This document shows, piece after piece, positions 17,390 through 24,969 of a DNA stretch of 61,218 nucleotides; position 1 is the first letter of the stretch, and every line of letters begins with the position of its first letter. The translations under genes and the position numbers were made by a program. The notes beneath the pieces were generated by a model that saw nothing but the letters and a program-made list of their open reading frames with translations, did no database searches and was not told where the DNA came from. This DNA comes from UBA5399 sp964464145 (GTDB lineage: Bacteria > Bacillota > Clostridia > Christensenellales > Christensenellaceae), in assembly GCA_964464145.1 (NCBI GenBank), contig CAYXFB010000006.1:1-61218 (forward strand). The letters run 5' to 3'.

Positions 17390-17929
17390 TCAATGTTCGG
17401 TGAGCGTATCGCGCTCCGTCCACATCACGTAAGCGTCCTCACGGTTTTGGTAGTAGCGCTTTCTGAGGCCTTGTATTGTGAAGCCGCATTTTTTGTATAG
17501 CCTGAGCGCCGACTTGTTTGAAACGCGCACCTCCAGCGTCATGCTTCGCGCGCCGTATTGCCTGCTCACCTCGGCGAGCCGCTTCATCAAAAGCCGCGCG
17601 TAGCCCTTGCCGCGGTGCTCCGGCATAACGCACACATTCGTTATGTGCGCCTCGTCCATCACTATCCACATGCCGCCGTAGCCTATGGTTCGTCCGTTCA
17701 GCTCCATCACCATATACACGGTGTTGCCGTTTTCCACAATATCCTCATAAAGCATTGCGTAAGTCCACGGATGCTCAAAACAGGTTTGCTCACAATCGAA
17801 TATATTTTCAAGATCGGAAAACTCCGCCCGCCTTATGGCTATCTTTCCGGCAAACTTTTCTTCCTCCGGCCTGCGCGCAAGCTCGGGGAATACCGGCCTG
17901 CCCTGCAAATCCAACGCTTTACTGCTCAA
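17390..17929 (-). CDS. rimI: Ribosomal-protein-S18-alanine N-acetyltransferase
   Basis: A GNAT-fold acetyltransferase of ~179 residues. The acetyl-CoA loop is VMPEHRGKGYARLLM, and the C-terminal motif NKSALRLYKKCGF plus RKRYYQNREDAYVM is typical of RimI. RimI acetylates the N-terminus of ribosomal protein S18 in model bacteria. It carries an extra ~30 residues before the core (IAIRRAEFSDLENIF). The probable TTG start overlaps the end of tsaB by 11 bases. Together with tsaB and tsaE it makes the common tsaE-tsaB-rimI cluster, which strongly supports the name. Confidence 0.9.
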   Translation of the reverse strand: MSSKALDLQGRPVFPELARRPEEEKFAGKIAIRRAEFSDLENIFDCEQTCFEHPWTYAMLYEDIVENGNTVYMVMELNGRTIGYGGMWIVMDEAHITNVCVMPEHRGKGYARLLMKRLAEVSRQYGARSMTLEVRVSNKSALRLYKKCGFTIQGLRKRYYQNREDAYVMWTERDTLTEH

Positions 17930-18599
17930 TTTCTCTCAACCTCTTCATTCTCTCCGCCTGACTTTCGCGGAGGTAATGCGGCTTTATACCGTCGTGCGCG
18001 ACCCTCGCTGCCCTGCCCCGCAGCGCGCACATGCACACAGAGCTTGCCCTTTGCAATATGAATTGCTCGCCCGCAAAGGCGCTGTCCGGCTTTGCGGCCA
18101 ATATCTGCTCGCGGTATCTGAGCGCGCCGTCGCCCACGAACACCACCTCGTCATACAGCATCAGCTCGTGCAAAAGCTGCTCCACCGGAATGGCGCTTTC
18201 CTTAATTAGCGGTTCTCCGCCCCGCCAGGCAGCCGTGTATACCTCGTTTCGCCGCGCGTCCATCATTGCGCAGCTCACCGCGAAGCCGGACGCGTTCTCA
18301 AGCAGCGCGTCCAGCGTGGATACGGCGTATATGGGCTTGCCCGTGGCATAGGCCAAAGCGGACACCGCCGCCACGCCTATCCTTATGCCCGTAAAGGAAC
18401 CCGGGCCCACCGTTACGGCAAAGGCGTCCATTTCGGCGATATCATGCTCCACCAAACTCAAAAGCTGGTCTATGGCAGGCATGAGCGTCACGGAATGCTT
18501 TTTGCCGTTGTCCACAAATATTTCGCCCAGCAGCTTATCGCCGTCGGTCGCCGCCACGGACATGCTCTGACCCGTGGTATCCACTCCCAACAGTTTCAT
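17919..18599 (-). CDS. tsaB: tRNA N6-threonylcarbamoyladenosine protein TsaB
   Basis: TsaB (formerly YeaZ) is an ASKHA-fold partner of TsaD in the complex that adds threonylcarbamoyl to A37 of ANN-decoding tRNAs. At 226 residues it has the typical length. It begins with LGVDTTGQSMSVA and has the conserved VTVGPGSFTGIRIG segment. Its start overlaps the tsaE stop by four bases. The tsaD gene is not in this window. Confidence 0.94.
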   Translation of the reverse strand: MKLLGVDTTGQSMSVAATDGDKLLGEIFVDNGKKHSVTLMPAIDQLLSLVEHDIAEMDAFAVTVGPGSFTGIRIGVAAVSALAYATGKPIYAVSTLDALLENASGFAVSCAMMDARRNEVYTAAWRGGEPLIKESAIPVEQLLHELMLYDEVVFVGDGALRYREQILAAKPDSAFAGEQFILQRASSVCMCALRGRAARVAHDGIKPHYLRESQAERMKRLREIEQ

Positions 18600-19018
18600 G
18601 CGCCAATGTTCTCCACTATTATCCTGCGCGCATCGTCTCCGGCGCGCTCTATTTTCACATCCACACGTACCTCGGGCAGCTCGCTCTCAATAAGCTCCGC
18701 CCATTCGCACACGCACACGCCGTTTCCGAAGGCAAATTCGTAAAAATCAGTCTCGGCCAGATCATCCATCCCAATGCGATACACATCGAAATGATAGAGC
18801 GGCAGCCTGCCCGTTTCGTACATCCTGAGTATGGTAAAGGTGGGGCTCACGATGGTTTCGCTTATGCCCAGACCCAGCGCAATTCCCTTTGTAAAGGCGG
18901 TCTTGCCCGCGCCCAGATCACCCGAAAGCGAAATAAAGCTGCCTGCGCAAAGCCCCTCTGCCAGCCTCCGCGCGTAATCTATGGTTTCCTCTTCACTGTA
19001 TGTATAAAGCTCCGCCAT
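18596..19018 (-). CDS. tsaE: tRNA threonylcarbamoyladenosine ATPase TsaE
   Basis: TsaE (formerly YjeE) is a small P-loop ATPase that works with TsaB and TsaD. The 140-residue protein shows Walker A in SLSGDLGAGKTAFTKG and the conserved SPTFTILRMYETG and HFDVYRI motifs. It is the first gene of the tsaE-tsaB-rimI cluster and overlaps tsaB by four bases. Confidence 0.94.
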   Translation of the reverse strand: MAELYTYSEEETIDYARRLAEGLCAGSFISLSGDLGAGKTAFTKGIALGLGISETIVSPTFTILRMYETGRLPLYHFDVYRIGMDDLAETDFYEFAFGNGVCVCEWAELIESELPEVRVDVKIERAGDDARRIIVENIGA

Positions 19019-19063
19019 CTATACCATCCATACATTATACGTATCAGCACGCCAAACAGTTCC

Positions 19064-19114
19064 AAAAAAGACCGTGTTGCGCTGGTATCATCATTATACC
19101 GCAACACAGTCTCT
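19064..19114 (-). terminator. Intrinsic terminator of ribU
   Basis: A long stem (GAC.GTGTTGCG with CGCAACAC.GTC, one mismatch) is followed on the minus strand by six T. It lies 35 bases past the ribU stop and before tsaE. It would insulate ribU from the tsa cluster. Confidence 0.75.
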
Positions 19115-19148
19115 TAAACAACCGTTTTTATACGCACAGCCTCGCGCT

Positions 19149-19781
19149 TCAGCTCTCCTGCGCCGGTTCGTCGGCCGCGCGCGCCTTCTTTTTGCCCTGC
19201 TCCATCCTGTCGCCGAATATCCTGCCCACCGCCTTATACACGAGGAAGGCCACCGTGGCGTTTATGCCCGCCTTTATGAGGTTGAAGGGCATTATCACCG
19301 GCAATATCATAAGCAGAACCTGCTCTAGCGGAACGCCCATATATATAGGCGTGAGCAGCAGATTCATAAGCACCATAACGCCCGTCATGGAAAGTACGCC
19401 GCTCACCAGCGCGATGACCGCCGTTTTGCGCGTCTTGTGCCGCGCGTATATTCCGCCCGCCACCAGCACCGCCGTGCCCGTGGCCGCAATGTGCATCACA
19501 ATGCCTATGGCGCCCGCCGCCGCGCTCACCGTAACGCCCTGTATCACCGACACCACCACGGTCAAAAGCAGCGCGGGCAGCGGCCCAAAGGCGAACGCCA
19601 CTATAAACAGCGGTATGTCGGCCGGGTCGTACTCCAAAAAACCCGCCTGCGGCAATATGGGGAAATGCACCAAAGCGGCCAGCACAACGGCCAGCGCGGC
19701 CATAACGCCCAGATATGTGATCTGCTTAGTGGTAAATTTCCTCTTTTCCCTAAGTTCCCTCGAAATTTCAGACCTTCCCAT
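19149..19781 (-). CDS. ribU: Riboflavin ECF-transporter S component
   Basis: RibU is the membrane-embedded substrate-binding subunit of an ECF vitamin transporter and captures riboflavin for uptake. The protein has about six membrane helices and the family motifs FLEYDPADIPLFI and GAIGIVMHIAA, with a basic C-terminal tail. At 210 residues it is close to the usual length. An FMN riboswitch and a terminator hairpin lie between its promoter and start codon, which identifies the substrate with confidence. The shared energising subunits EcfA, EcfA' and EcfT are not in this window. Confidence 0.95.
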   Translation of the reverse strand: MGRSEISRELREKRKFTTKQITYLGVMAALAVVLAALVHFPILPQAGFLEYDPADIPLFIVAFAFGPLPALLLTVVVSVIQGVTVSAAAGAIGIVMHIAATGTAVLVAGGIYARHKTRKTAVIALVSGVLSMTGVMVLMNLLLTPIYMGVPLEQVLLMILPVIMPFNLIKAGINATVAFLVYKAVGRIFGDRMEQGKKKARAADEPAQES

Positions 19782-19802
19782 AAAAAAAGCTCCTCCAAAA
19801 AC

Positions 19803-19839
19803 AAAAAATTTCCACCGCGAACTATACGCTTCGGAAATA
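19803..19839 (-). terminator. Attenuator terminator of the FMN riboswitch
   Basis: On the minus strand ATTTCC-GAA-GCG pairs with CGC-GGT-GGAAAT and is followed by TTTTTT. It sits between the FMN aptamer and the ribU ribosome binding site, so FMN binding most likely controls transcription termination. Confidence 0.75.
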
Positions 19840-19850
19840 TAAAAAATATC

Positions 19851-19972
19851 TCTTCTCCCATCCAGACTATAACTGTCGGCTGCGGAATCTCACCACATCA
19901 ACCCGTTGCGGGCTCGCAGGCTTTGGCTTGCGCCATTCACTGCCGGTAGGGAATCACACCCTGCCCCGAAGA
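19851..19972 (-). promoter_or_regulatory. FMN riboswitch (RFN element)
   Basis: Read on the minus strand, the conserved blocks of the RFN aptamer appear in order: CTTCGGGGCAGGGTG, ATTCCCTACCGGC, GAGCCCGC, and GATTCCGCAGCCGACAGT. The closing TCTGGATGGGAGAAGA follows. High FMN should shut off ribU through the downstream attenuator. This is a very confident match to the known family. Confidence 0.97.
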
Positions 19973-19994
19973 CGTTATTCACTTTGCTATAGAT

Positions 19995-20023
19995 ATTTTA
20001 CCCCGCCGCCGCGCCCTTGTCAA
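19995..20023 (-). promoter_or_regulatory. Promoter of the FMN riboswitch-ribU transcript
   Basis: The minus strand shows TTGACA, a 17-base GC-rich spacer and TAAAAT, with transcription predicted to start just ahead of the aptamer. Together with the aptamer and attenuator it accounts for most of the gene-free region 19782-20123. Confidence 0.8.
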
Positions 20024-20044
20024 TACGGCGGCCGGGTGTGGGAT

Positions 20045-20073
20045 TTGCAATTAAGCGGCTGCTATTATATAAT
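20045..20073 (+). promoter_or_regulatory. Promoter of the Pro/Glu-rich membrane protein gene
   Basis: The plus strand shows TTGCAA, a 17-base spacer and a perfect TATAAT. It is divergent from the ribU promoter, only ~20 bases away. Confidence 0.75.
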
Positions 20074-20123
20074 TAACAGAAAAAACCCGCCGCTTTTAGT
20101 GTGCGGCACAGGGGGGATACACT

Positions 20124-21503
20124 TTGAAAAAACGCGCTATAATATGCTTCGTGGTATTGCTTATAATAATGGCTCCTGCCCTTGCCTTTGCCGAAGGCGA
20201 GCTTGTTGACCTGGGCGGCCCTCCCGCCACTCCGGCTGTATCTGAAGCCCCGGCCGTGTCCGAGGCTCCGGCTGTGTCCGAAGCTCCGCCCGCGCCCGCG
20301 GTTTCCGAGGCGCCCACCGTATCTGCCGCGCCTGTAAATACCGCGCAGACCCAGAGCTTTTGGGGCGGCATATCGGAATGGGCGAACGATCAGTATAAAA
20401 ACAACAAAAATTTTACGCTCTACGTCGCCCTATGTTTGGCGGCAATAGCGCTCATAATATTTCTGTTTGTGTTCTTGGGCTACAAGCTACGCACAAGGCG
20501 CGCAGCCCGCAGACCCCTCGCGGAGGACATAGCGGCGCCCGAGACAACCTATGAGAAAGAACCGGTGCGCAAGTATTCCGCGCCCGAACCTGCGGAGCAG
20601 AGCGCGCCCGAACCGGAAGCGCCCCAGCCCAAAACGCCCGAGCCGGAAGTGCCCGCCATGCCCGAGGCCAAATTGGCGGAGGAACCCGTGGAGGTTGTAA
20701 AGCCGGCAGAGCCGGAAGGCGAGCAGGCAGAGGAGCGTCTGCGCGGTTTGGACGAACTGAGCGCTGCGGCGGCGGCGTTTTCGGCGGCCGTACAGTCGGC
20801 CGGAGCGGCGGCGGGTGACATTGACAAGGAGCGTGATTTAGAACCGCCAGCCCTGACCAAGGAAGCCCCCACACCCGATGTGGACAGTGCGCCTTCGTCC
20901 GATGCGGACAGCGCGCCTTCGCCCGATGCGGACATCGAGGCGGCAACGCCGCATGGCCGCCAGCACACCGCGCACCGTCACACGCGCAGCAAAATGCACT
21001 CCGGCCACCACAGGGAAAATGAAGAGCCCAAAGCGGATATAAAAGAAGCTGCGCGCACTATGCCCGACGAAACCGAAAAGCCAGACATAGAGTACAACGC
21101 CGACATAGTATCCACCTACGCTTCCAAGGATACGGACTACAGCTCCGCGGCGAGCGTGGCGGCGGCCATAAACTCCATAATGGCGGAGGCAAGGCAGGAC
21201 GCTCCTTCGGGCAAGGCCGATATTGAAGAGGATATACGCGTGATCGATGAAAATTCCGAAAGACCCTTCGCGGGCATGCACAATACGCCCTACGATGAAG
21301 ATATATCGCGCTACACCATGCAGCCGGGCATTGATGTGAACGATGTCTCACGCAACACGCAGGTGGGCTTCGCAAACGGCATGAAGCGCATAGAGCTGGG
21401 CGCGGAGGAGCGCATTCCACCGCGTTTGGAAGAAACCGATAGCCGGGCGCAAAAGGGGCATGTGGGCTCCCGTGCCGCACGCAAGAGCAGGCGCAAAAAA
21501 TAA
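20124..21503 (+). CDS. Unknown single-span membrane protein, Pro/Glu/Ala-rich
   Basis: I do not recognise this 459-residue protein. It starts at TTG behind a strong AGGGGGG site. It has a signal peptide (~1-23, cleavage near AFAEG), a short external region with near-perfect APAVSE repeats (~37-65), and one membrane helix (~97-120). An Arg-rich stop-transfer (KLRTRRAARR) follows, then a long disordered cytoplasmic tail rich in Pro, Glu and Ala. The tail has its own repeats (DSAPSSDADSAPSPDAD), a His-rich patch near residue 285 and a basic end (RAARKSRRKK). The topology suggests an anchor or scaffold, but no function can be assigned. It is monocistronic, between its own promoter and terminator. 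Confidence 0.75.
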   Translation: MKKRAIICFVVLLIIMAPALAFAEGELVDLGGPPATPAVSEAPAVSEAPAVSEAPPAPAVSEAPTVSAAPVNTAQTQSFWGGISEWANDQYKNNKNFTLYVALCLAAIALIIFLFVFLGYKLRTRRAARRPLAEDIAAPETTYEKEPVRKYSAPEPAEQSAPEPEAPQPKTPEPEVPAMPEAKLAEEPVEVVKPAEPEGEQAEERLRGLDELSAAAAAFSAAVQSAGAAAGDIDKERDLEPPALTKEAPTPDVDSAPSSDADSAPSPDADIEAATPHGRQHTAHRHTRSKMHSGHHRENEEPKADIKEAARTMPDETEKPDIEYNADIVSTYASKDTDYSSAASVAAAINSIMAEARQDAPSGKADIEEDIRVIDENSERPFAGMHNTPYDEDISRYTMQPGIDVNDVSRNTQVGFANGMKRIELGAEERIPPRLEETDSRAQKGHVGSRAARKSRRKK

Positions 21504-21513
21504 CATCAACAAC

Positions 21514-21545
21514 AAAACCGCTGTACAAACGGCGGTTTTTTTTTG
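21514..21545 (+). terminator. Intrinsic terminator of the Pro/Glu-rich protein gene
   Basis: The stem AAAACCGC / GCGGTTTT is followed by a T run on the plus strand, ten bases past the stop codon. Confidence 0.85.
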
Positions 21546-21737
21546 CACTCGTATCGGTATCAGCTTAGATTTACGCAGCAGAGTTTACCCAATTAATAAT
21601 TCCTTATGCTTTTTACATAGTTAATTTTAATATACTTCCGCTATACTTTCATAATCGTAAGCTTAATGTAACCTCAGTCTATGGCGCAAGGGCGTGGCGG
21701 CGGTTACTATATAAGCATAATATATGGAGGTGATTAG

Positions 21738-22259
21738 ATGCATGACGGAGAAGCGCGGCAACGCATTTTTACGATCGTTTTGTTTTTGGTATATCTTTTT
21801 TTCCTTGTTTGGATCGTTCTTTTTAAAGCGGACTTCTCTATAGAGGGCTCGCCCGAGATACGCAGCTTAAACCTGATACCCTTCGGCGGCTCTGCCATGG
21901 TGAACGGTCAGGCGAATATAAGCGAGGTACTGAATAATTTTACCATATTCATCCCCTTTGGTGTGTATATGGCGCTGCTTGCCCCCTCATGGGGATTTAT
22001 GAAAAAATGGCTGCCCATTGTGCTGAGCAGCCTCGCTTTCGAGGCACTGCAATATGCGCTGGCGATAGGCCGCTCGGACGTGACCGACCTAATATCCAAC
22101 TCACTCGGAGGCGCGGCGGGCATTGCCATCGTCCTGCTGCTGATCCGCCTGTTCAAATCACACTGCAAGACTATGAAGCTGGCGAACATAATAATGTGCA
22201 TAGGTACGGCGCTGATCGGCTTGCTCACCCTGCTCATATTCATAAACAATCCCGTCTAG
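21738..22259 (+). CDS. VanZ-family membrane protein
   Basis: The 173-residue protein has about five membrane helices and the VanZ-like motifs LNLIPFGGS and NFTIFIPFGVYMALL, plus RSDVTDLISNSLGGAAG. VanZ gives low-level teicoplanin resistance in enterococci, but most family members are of unknown function in the cell envelope. An AGGTG site precedes the ATG. No van-type resistance genes are nearby, so resistance should not be inferred. Confidence 0.88.
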   Translation: MHDGEARQRIFTIVLFLVYLFFLVWIVLFKADFSIEGSPEIRSLNLIPFGGSAMVNGQANISEVLNNFTIFIPFGVYMALLAPSWGFMKKWLPIVLSSLAFEALQYALAIGRSDVTDLISNSLGGAAGIAIVLLLIRLFKSHCKTMKLANIIMCIGTALIGLLTLLIFINNPV

Positions 22260-22271
22260 GGCGGGGCGCAA

Positions 22272-22299
22272 AAAAACCGCCGTTCGCACGGCGGTTTTT
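22272..22299. terminator. Bidirectional terminator between vanZ and rplA
   Basis: The perfect stem AAAAACCGCCG / CGGCGGTTTTT gives a T run in both directions. It lies between the convergent ends of the VanZ gene and rplA. Confidence 0.88.
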
Positions 22300-22315
22300 G
22301 AAATATCTTCTATTC

Positions 22316-23008
22316 TTATATGAACCTTACAGGGTTTATTTTAACGCCCGGGCCCATCGTGGAGGATATAACAACGCTCCTCAGGTAGGTTCCCTTGGCG
22401 GCGGAGGGCTTCGCCTTAACAACGGCCTCCATTATAGCCTTGAGGTTCTCCGCAAGCTTCTGAGCGTCAAAGCTCTTCTTGCCTATGGGCACGTGGATTA
22501 TGGCCGTCTTATCCAGGCGATACTCCACCTTACCGGCTTTGATATCGCTTATGGCTCTGGCAACGTCCATCGTTACCGTACCGGATTTGGGGTTAGGCAT
22601 AAGACCCTTGGGACCCAGCACCTTACCCATGCGGCCTACAAGACCCATCATGTCGGGTGTGGCAACTATGATATCGAAGTCGAACCAGTTTTCCTTCTGT
22701 ATCTTCTCTATCATCTCCTCAGCGCCCACGAAATCTGCGCCCGCGTCCTCGGCCTCCTTGGCCTTGTCGCCCTTGGCGATAACAAGCACGCGCACCGTTT
22801 TACCGGTACCGTGAGGCAGCACGACCGCGCCCCTTACCTGCTGATCGGCATGGCGGGGGTCTACGCCCAGCTTAACCGACAGCTCTATGGTTTCGTCAAA
22901 GTTTGCCTTCGCCGTTTCAAGGCAGATCTTAACCGCCTCTTCCGGGTCGAACATCGTCAATCTATCGTATGCTTTTACGCTATCCTGATATTTCTTGCCT
23001 CTTTTCAT
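22316..23008 (-). CDS. rplA: 50S ribosomal protein L1
   Basis: L1 forms the mobile stalk at the ribosomal E site. At 230 residues the protein has the normal length and contains family motifs such as VVLPHGTGKTVRVLV and VLGPKGLMPNPKSGTV. It starts four bases after rplK. L1 also represses its own operon in other bacteria by binding a leader that mimics its 23S rRNA site. A strong candidate for such a site, in three copies, lies ahead of rplK here. Confidence 0.97.
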   Translation of the reverse strand: MKRGKKYQDSVKAYDRLTMFDPEEAVKICLETAKANFDETIELSVKLGVDPRHADQQVRGAVVLPHGTGKTVRVLVIAKGDKAKEAEDAGADFVGAEEMIEKIQKENWFDFDIIVATPDMMGLVGRMGKVLGPKGLMPNPKSGTVTMDVARAISDIKAGKVEYRLDKTAIIHVPIGKKSFDAQKLAENLKAIMEAVVKAKPSAAKGTYLRSVVISSTMGPGVKINPVRFI

Positions 23009-23012
23009 ATCT

Positions 23013-23438
23013 TCAGCCCTCCACTTCTACGCCCATGCTGCGTGCCGTTCCCGCAATCATGCTGACCGCCGCGTCAATATCGGCCGCGTTCAGATCGGGC
23101 ATTTTGGTCGTGGCTATTTCCTCAAGCTGCGCGCGGGTGATAGTGCCCACCTTCGTGCGGTTGGGAACGCCGGAACCTTTTTCCAGCTTTATTGCCTTTT
23201 TGATAAGCACTGCCGCCGGGGGGGTCTTTGTGATAAAGCTGAACGAACGATCCGCATACACCGTTATAACAACGGGTATAACGAGACCTACCTGCTGGGC
23301 GGTCTTTTCGTTGTACGCCTTACAAAATTCCATTATGTTTACGCCGTGCTGACCAAGCGCCGGGCCTACAGGAGGCGCCGGAGTGGCTTTTCCTGCGGGT
23401 ATCTGAAGCTTTATATACCCTGCTACCTTCTTTGCCAT
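23013..23438 (-). CDS. rplK: 50S ribosomal protein L11
   Basis: L11 is part of the GTPase-associated centre of the large subunit. The 141-residue protein begins with AGYIKLQIPAGKATPAPPVG and has GQHGVNIMEFCKAYN and a C-terminal RNA-binding domain ending in ARSMGVEVEG. An AAGGAAAC site precedes the start. The 275 bases between nusG and this gene hold a threefold tandem repeat. Confidence 0.97.
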   Translation of the reverse strand: MAKKVAGYIKLQIPAGKATPAPPVGPALGQHGVNIMEFCKAYNEKTAQQVGLVIPVVITVYADRSFSFITKTPPAAVLIKKAIKLEKGSGVPNRTKVGTITRAQLEEIATTKMPDLNAADIDAAVSMIAGTARSMGVEVEG

Positions 23439-23448
23439 TTTTTGTTTC

Positions 23449-23712
23449 CTTCTTTCTTATATGATGTGGTAATCGGCGGTTTTACGCGCCTCCCACTCAA
23501 AAACGAACTTATCGATCATATATTACAGCCCGCCCTATCGGCGGGGTAAAAGCGGCTCTTTCTTATATGATGTGGCCATACGTTGTTGGCCTCCCACTAA
23601 AAAACGAACTTATCGATCATATTACAGCCCGCCCTGTTGGCGGGGTAAACGCGGCTCTTTCTTATGTGATGTGGCCATCCATTGTTGGCCTCCCACTCAA
23701 AAACCGCTTACG
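23449..23712 (-). repeat. Three tandem ~100-base leader repeats, probable L1-binding sites
   Basis: Three copies of a ~100-base unit fill the nusG-rplK gap, with spacings of 99 and 101 bases between matching points. On the minus strand each unit contains GAGTGGGAGGC, at 23488-23497, 23589-23598 and 23688-23697. In copies one and two it continues as GTGGGAGGCC, a 10-base loop and GGCC. In the rplK-proximal copy it is GTGGGAGGCG, a loop and CGCCGATTACCAC. A second hairpin (CCCCGCC..GGGCGGG) separates the units. The GTGGGAGGC hairpin resembles the L1-stalk of 23S rRNA, so each unit is a plausible autoregulatory target for L1. The repeats are directly visible; the L1 role is inferred. Confidence 0.8.
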
Positions 23713-23713
23713 C

Positions 23714-24430
23714 TTATATCCTCTTTATCTGAACGAAATCAAGCTCCACGGAGGTATCCCTGCCGAACATGGATACTAGCACGTGCACCTTCTGGCGCTC
23801 CGTGTTCACCTCTTCCACCGTGCCCACAAAGCTTTCCAGCGGGCCGGAGGTAACTATTACGTTGTTTCCAACCTCCACGTCCAGGCTTATGCGCACGTTT
23901 TCTATGCCCATAGACCGAACCTCCGCGTCAGAAAGCGGGATAGGTTTGCTGGACGGACCAACAAAGCCCGTAACGCCGCGCGTATTTCGCACAACGTACC
24001 AGGATTCGTCCGTCAAAAACATTTTCACCATAACGTAGCCGGGAAACATCTTCCGCGACACATGGCGTTTTTTGCCGTTCTTTATCTCCACCGATTCTTC
24101 CATCGGCACCTTAACGTCTATGATGGTATCCTGCAGATTATGGTTTTCTATAGTCTTGAGCAGATTATCCATAACCTTGTTCTCGTAGCCGGAATAGGTG
24201 TACACAACATACCAATAAGGCTTGTCCGTACGCTCCTGCTTTATGAACGTCTGCTTGTCTATAGCGGAGGGGCGATCACCCTTTTCTCCGTCCTCATCCG
24301 CGCCTTCAAGCGAGGCCTCACCCGAAACGCCATCCTCATCAGCGCTCTGCTCCATGGCAGGCTCTTCTGCGGGTATGTCGCTCAGTATATACTCGTTTTC
24401 GGCGATACCTTCCAATTTCTCTTTTACCAT
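23714..24430 (-). CDS. nusG: Transcription termination/antitermination protein NusG
   Basis: NusG binds RNA polymerase and modulates elongation, pausing and Rho action. The NGN domain begins at KPYWYVVYTYSGYENKV (about residue 71) and the KOW domain ends the protein (GPLESFVGTVEEVNTERQKV). At ~238 residues it is some 55-60 residues longer than usual. The extra part is an acidic N-terminal tail rich in Glu and Asp. The ATG at 24430 has GGAG nine bases upstream; a TTG 15 bases earlier is less likely. It sits in the conserved secE-nusG-rplK order. Confidence 0.95.
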   Translation of the reverse strand: MVKEKLEGIAENEYILSDIPAEEPAMEQSADEDGVSGEASLEGADEDGEKGDRPSAIDKQTFIKQERTDKPYWYVVYTYSGYENKVMDNLLKTIENHNLQDTIIDVKVPMEESVEIKNGKKRHVSRKMFPGYVMVKMFLTDESWYVVRNTRGVTGFVGPSSKPIPLSDAEVRSMGIENVRISLDVEVGNNVIVTSGPLESFVGTVEEVNTERQKVHVLVSMFGRDTSVELDFVQIKRI

Positions 24431-24446
24431 TAAATCAAGCTCCAAT

Positions 24447-24719
24447 TCAGCTCATCAGGAAGTTTTGGAACAGCGCGCCAAGACCGAGATCCATAAGACC
24501 CACAACCACAGCGAATATCGCAATGAAAGCTATTACCGCAAATGTAGTCTTGAAAAGATCCTTCTTTGTAGGCCAGGTAACTTTTTTTACCTCGCCCCAA
24601 ACATCTTTAAAAAACCTCGCGGGACTGCGCTTCTGTTTTTTATTTTTCTGTTTGGCAATCTTTTTTTGTTCCGCAAGCTGTTTCTCTTTATCCTTGCCAA
24701 GTAATTTGGTTTTTGCCAT
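24447..24719 (-). CDS. secE: Preprotein translocase subunit SecE
   Basis: SecE clamps SecY in the protein-export channel. The 90-residue protein has a long basic cytoplasmic N-terminus, the conserved amphipathic segment DVWGEVKKVTWPTKKDL, and a single membrane helix (~residues 60-80). Its place between rpmG and nusG is the conserved bacterial order. Confidence 0.96.
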   Translation of the reverse strand: MAKTKLLGKDKEKQLAEQKKIAKQKNKKQKRSPARFFKDVWGEVKKVTWPTKKDLFKTTFAVIAFIAIFAVVVGLMDLGLGALFQNFLMS

Positions 24720-24740
24720 TTCACTTTCCCCTATAAAAAA

Positions 24741-24890
24741 TTATTTTGTTTCCCTGTGCGGGGTATGCTTTTTGCAGAACTTACAATATTTAGATATCTC
24801 CAGCCTGTCGGGATCATTTTTCTTGTTCTTCATCGTATCGTAATTCCTCTGTTTGCACTCCGTGCAGGCCAGCGTTATTTTAGTACGCAT
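24741..24890 (-). CDS. rpmG: 50S ribosomal protein L33
   Basis: This 49-residue gene begins MRTKITLACTECKQRNYDT and ends KHTPHRETK. It has two CxxC pairs (CTEC and CKFC), so it is the zinc-binding form of L33. GGAGG lies nine bases ahead of the ATG. It is the first gene of the rpmG-secE-nusG-rplK-rplA cluster. Confidence 0.95.
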   Translation of the reverse strand: MRTKITLACTECKQRNYDTMKNKKNDPDRLEISKYCKFCKKHTPHRETK

Positions 24891-24926
24891 GCTCTCATTC
24901 CTCCAGTATAAATCTAGGCAATCTAA

Positions 24927-24947
24927 AAAAAGGCTCTTTCGCCTTTT
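24927..24947 (-). terminator. Intrinsic terminator of the large hybrid kinase
   Basis: The stem AAAAGGC / GCCTTTT is followed on the minus strand by a T run. It separates the kinase gene from the ribosomal-protein cluster, whose promoter must lie in the ~35 bases downstream of it. I see only a weak TATACT there. Confidence 0.75.
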
Positions 24948-24969
24948 CTTAGGATACCTTGATAATATA

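Noticed and set aside
21738..22259. Glycopeptide resistance locus
   Set aside because: A VanZ-family protein alone does not indicate resistance; no vanHAX-like genes are nearby.
23449..23712. CRISPR array
   Set aside because: The ~100-base units are contiguous copies without unique spacers, and they lie in a ribosomal-protein operon leader.
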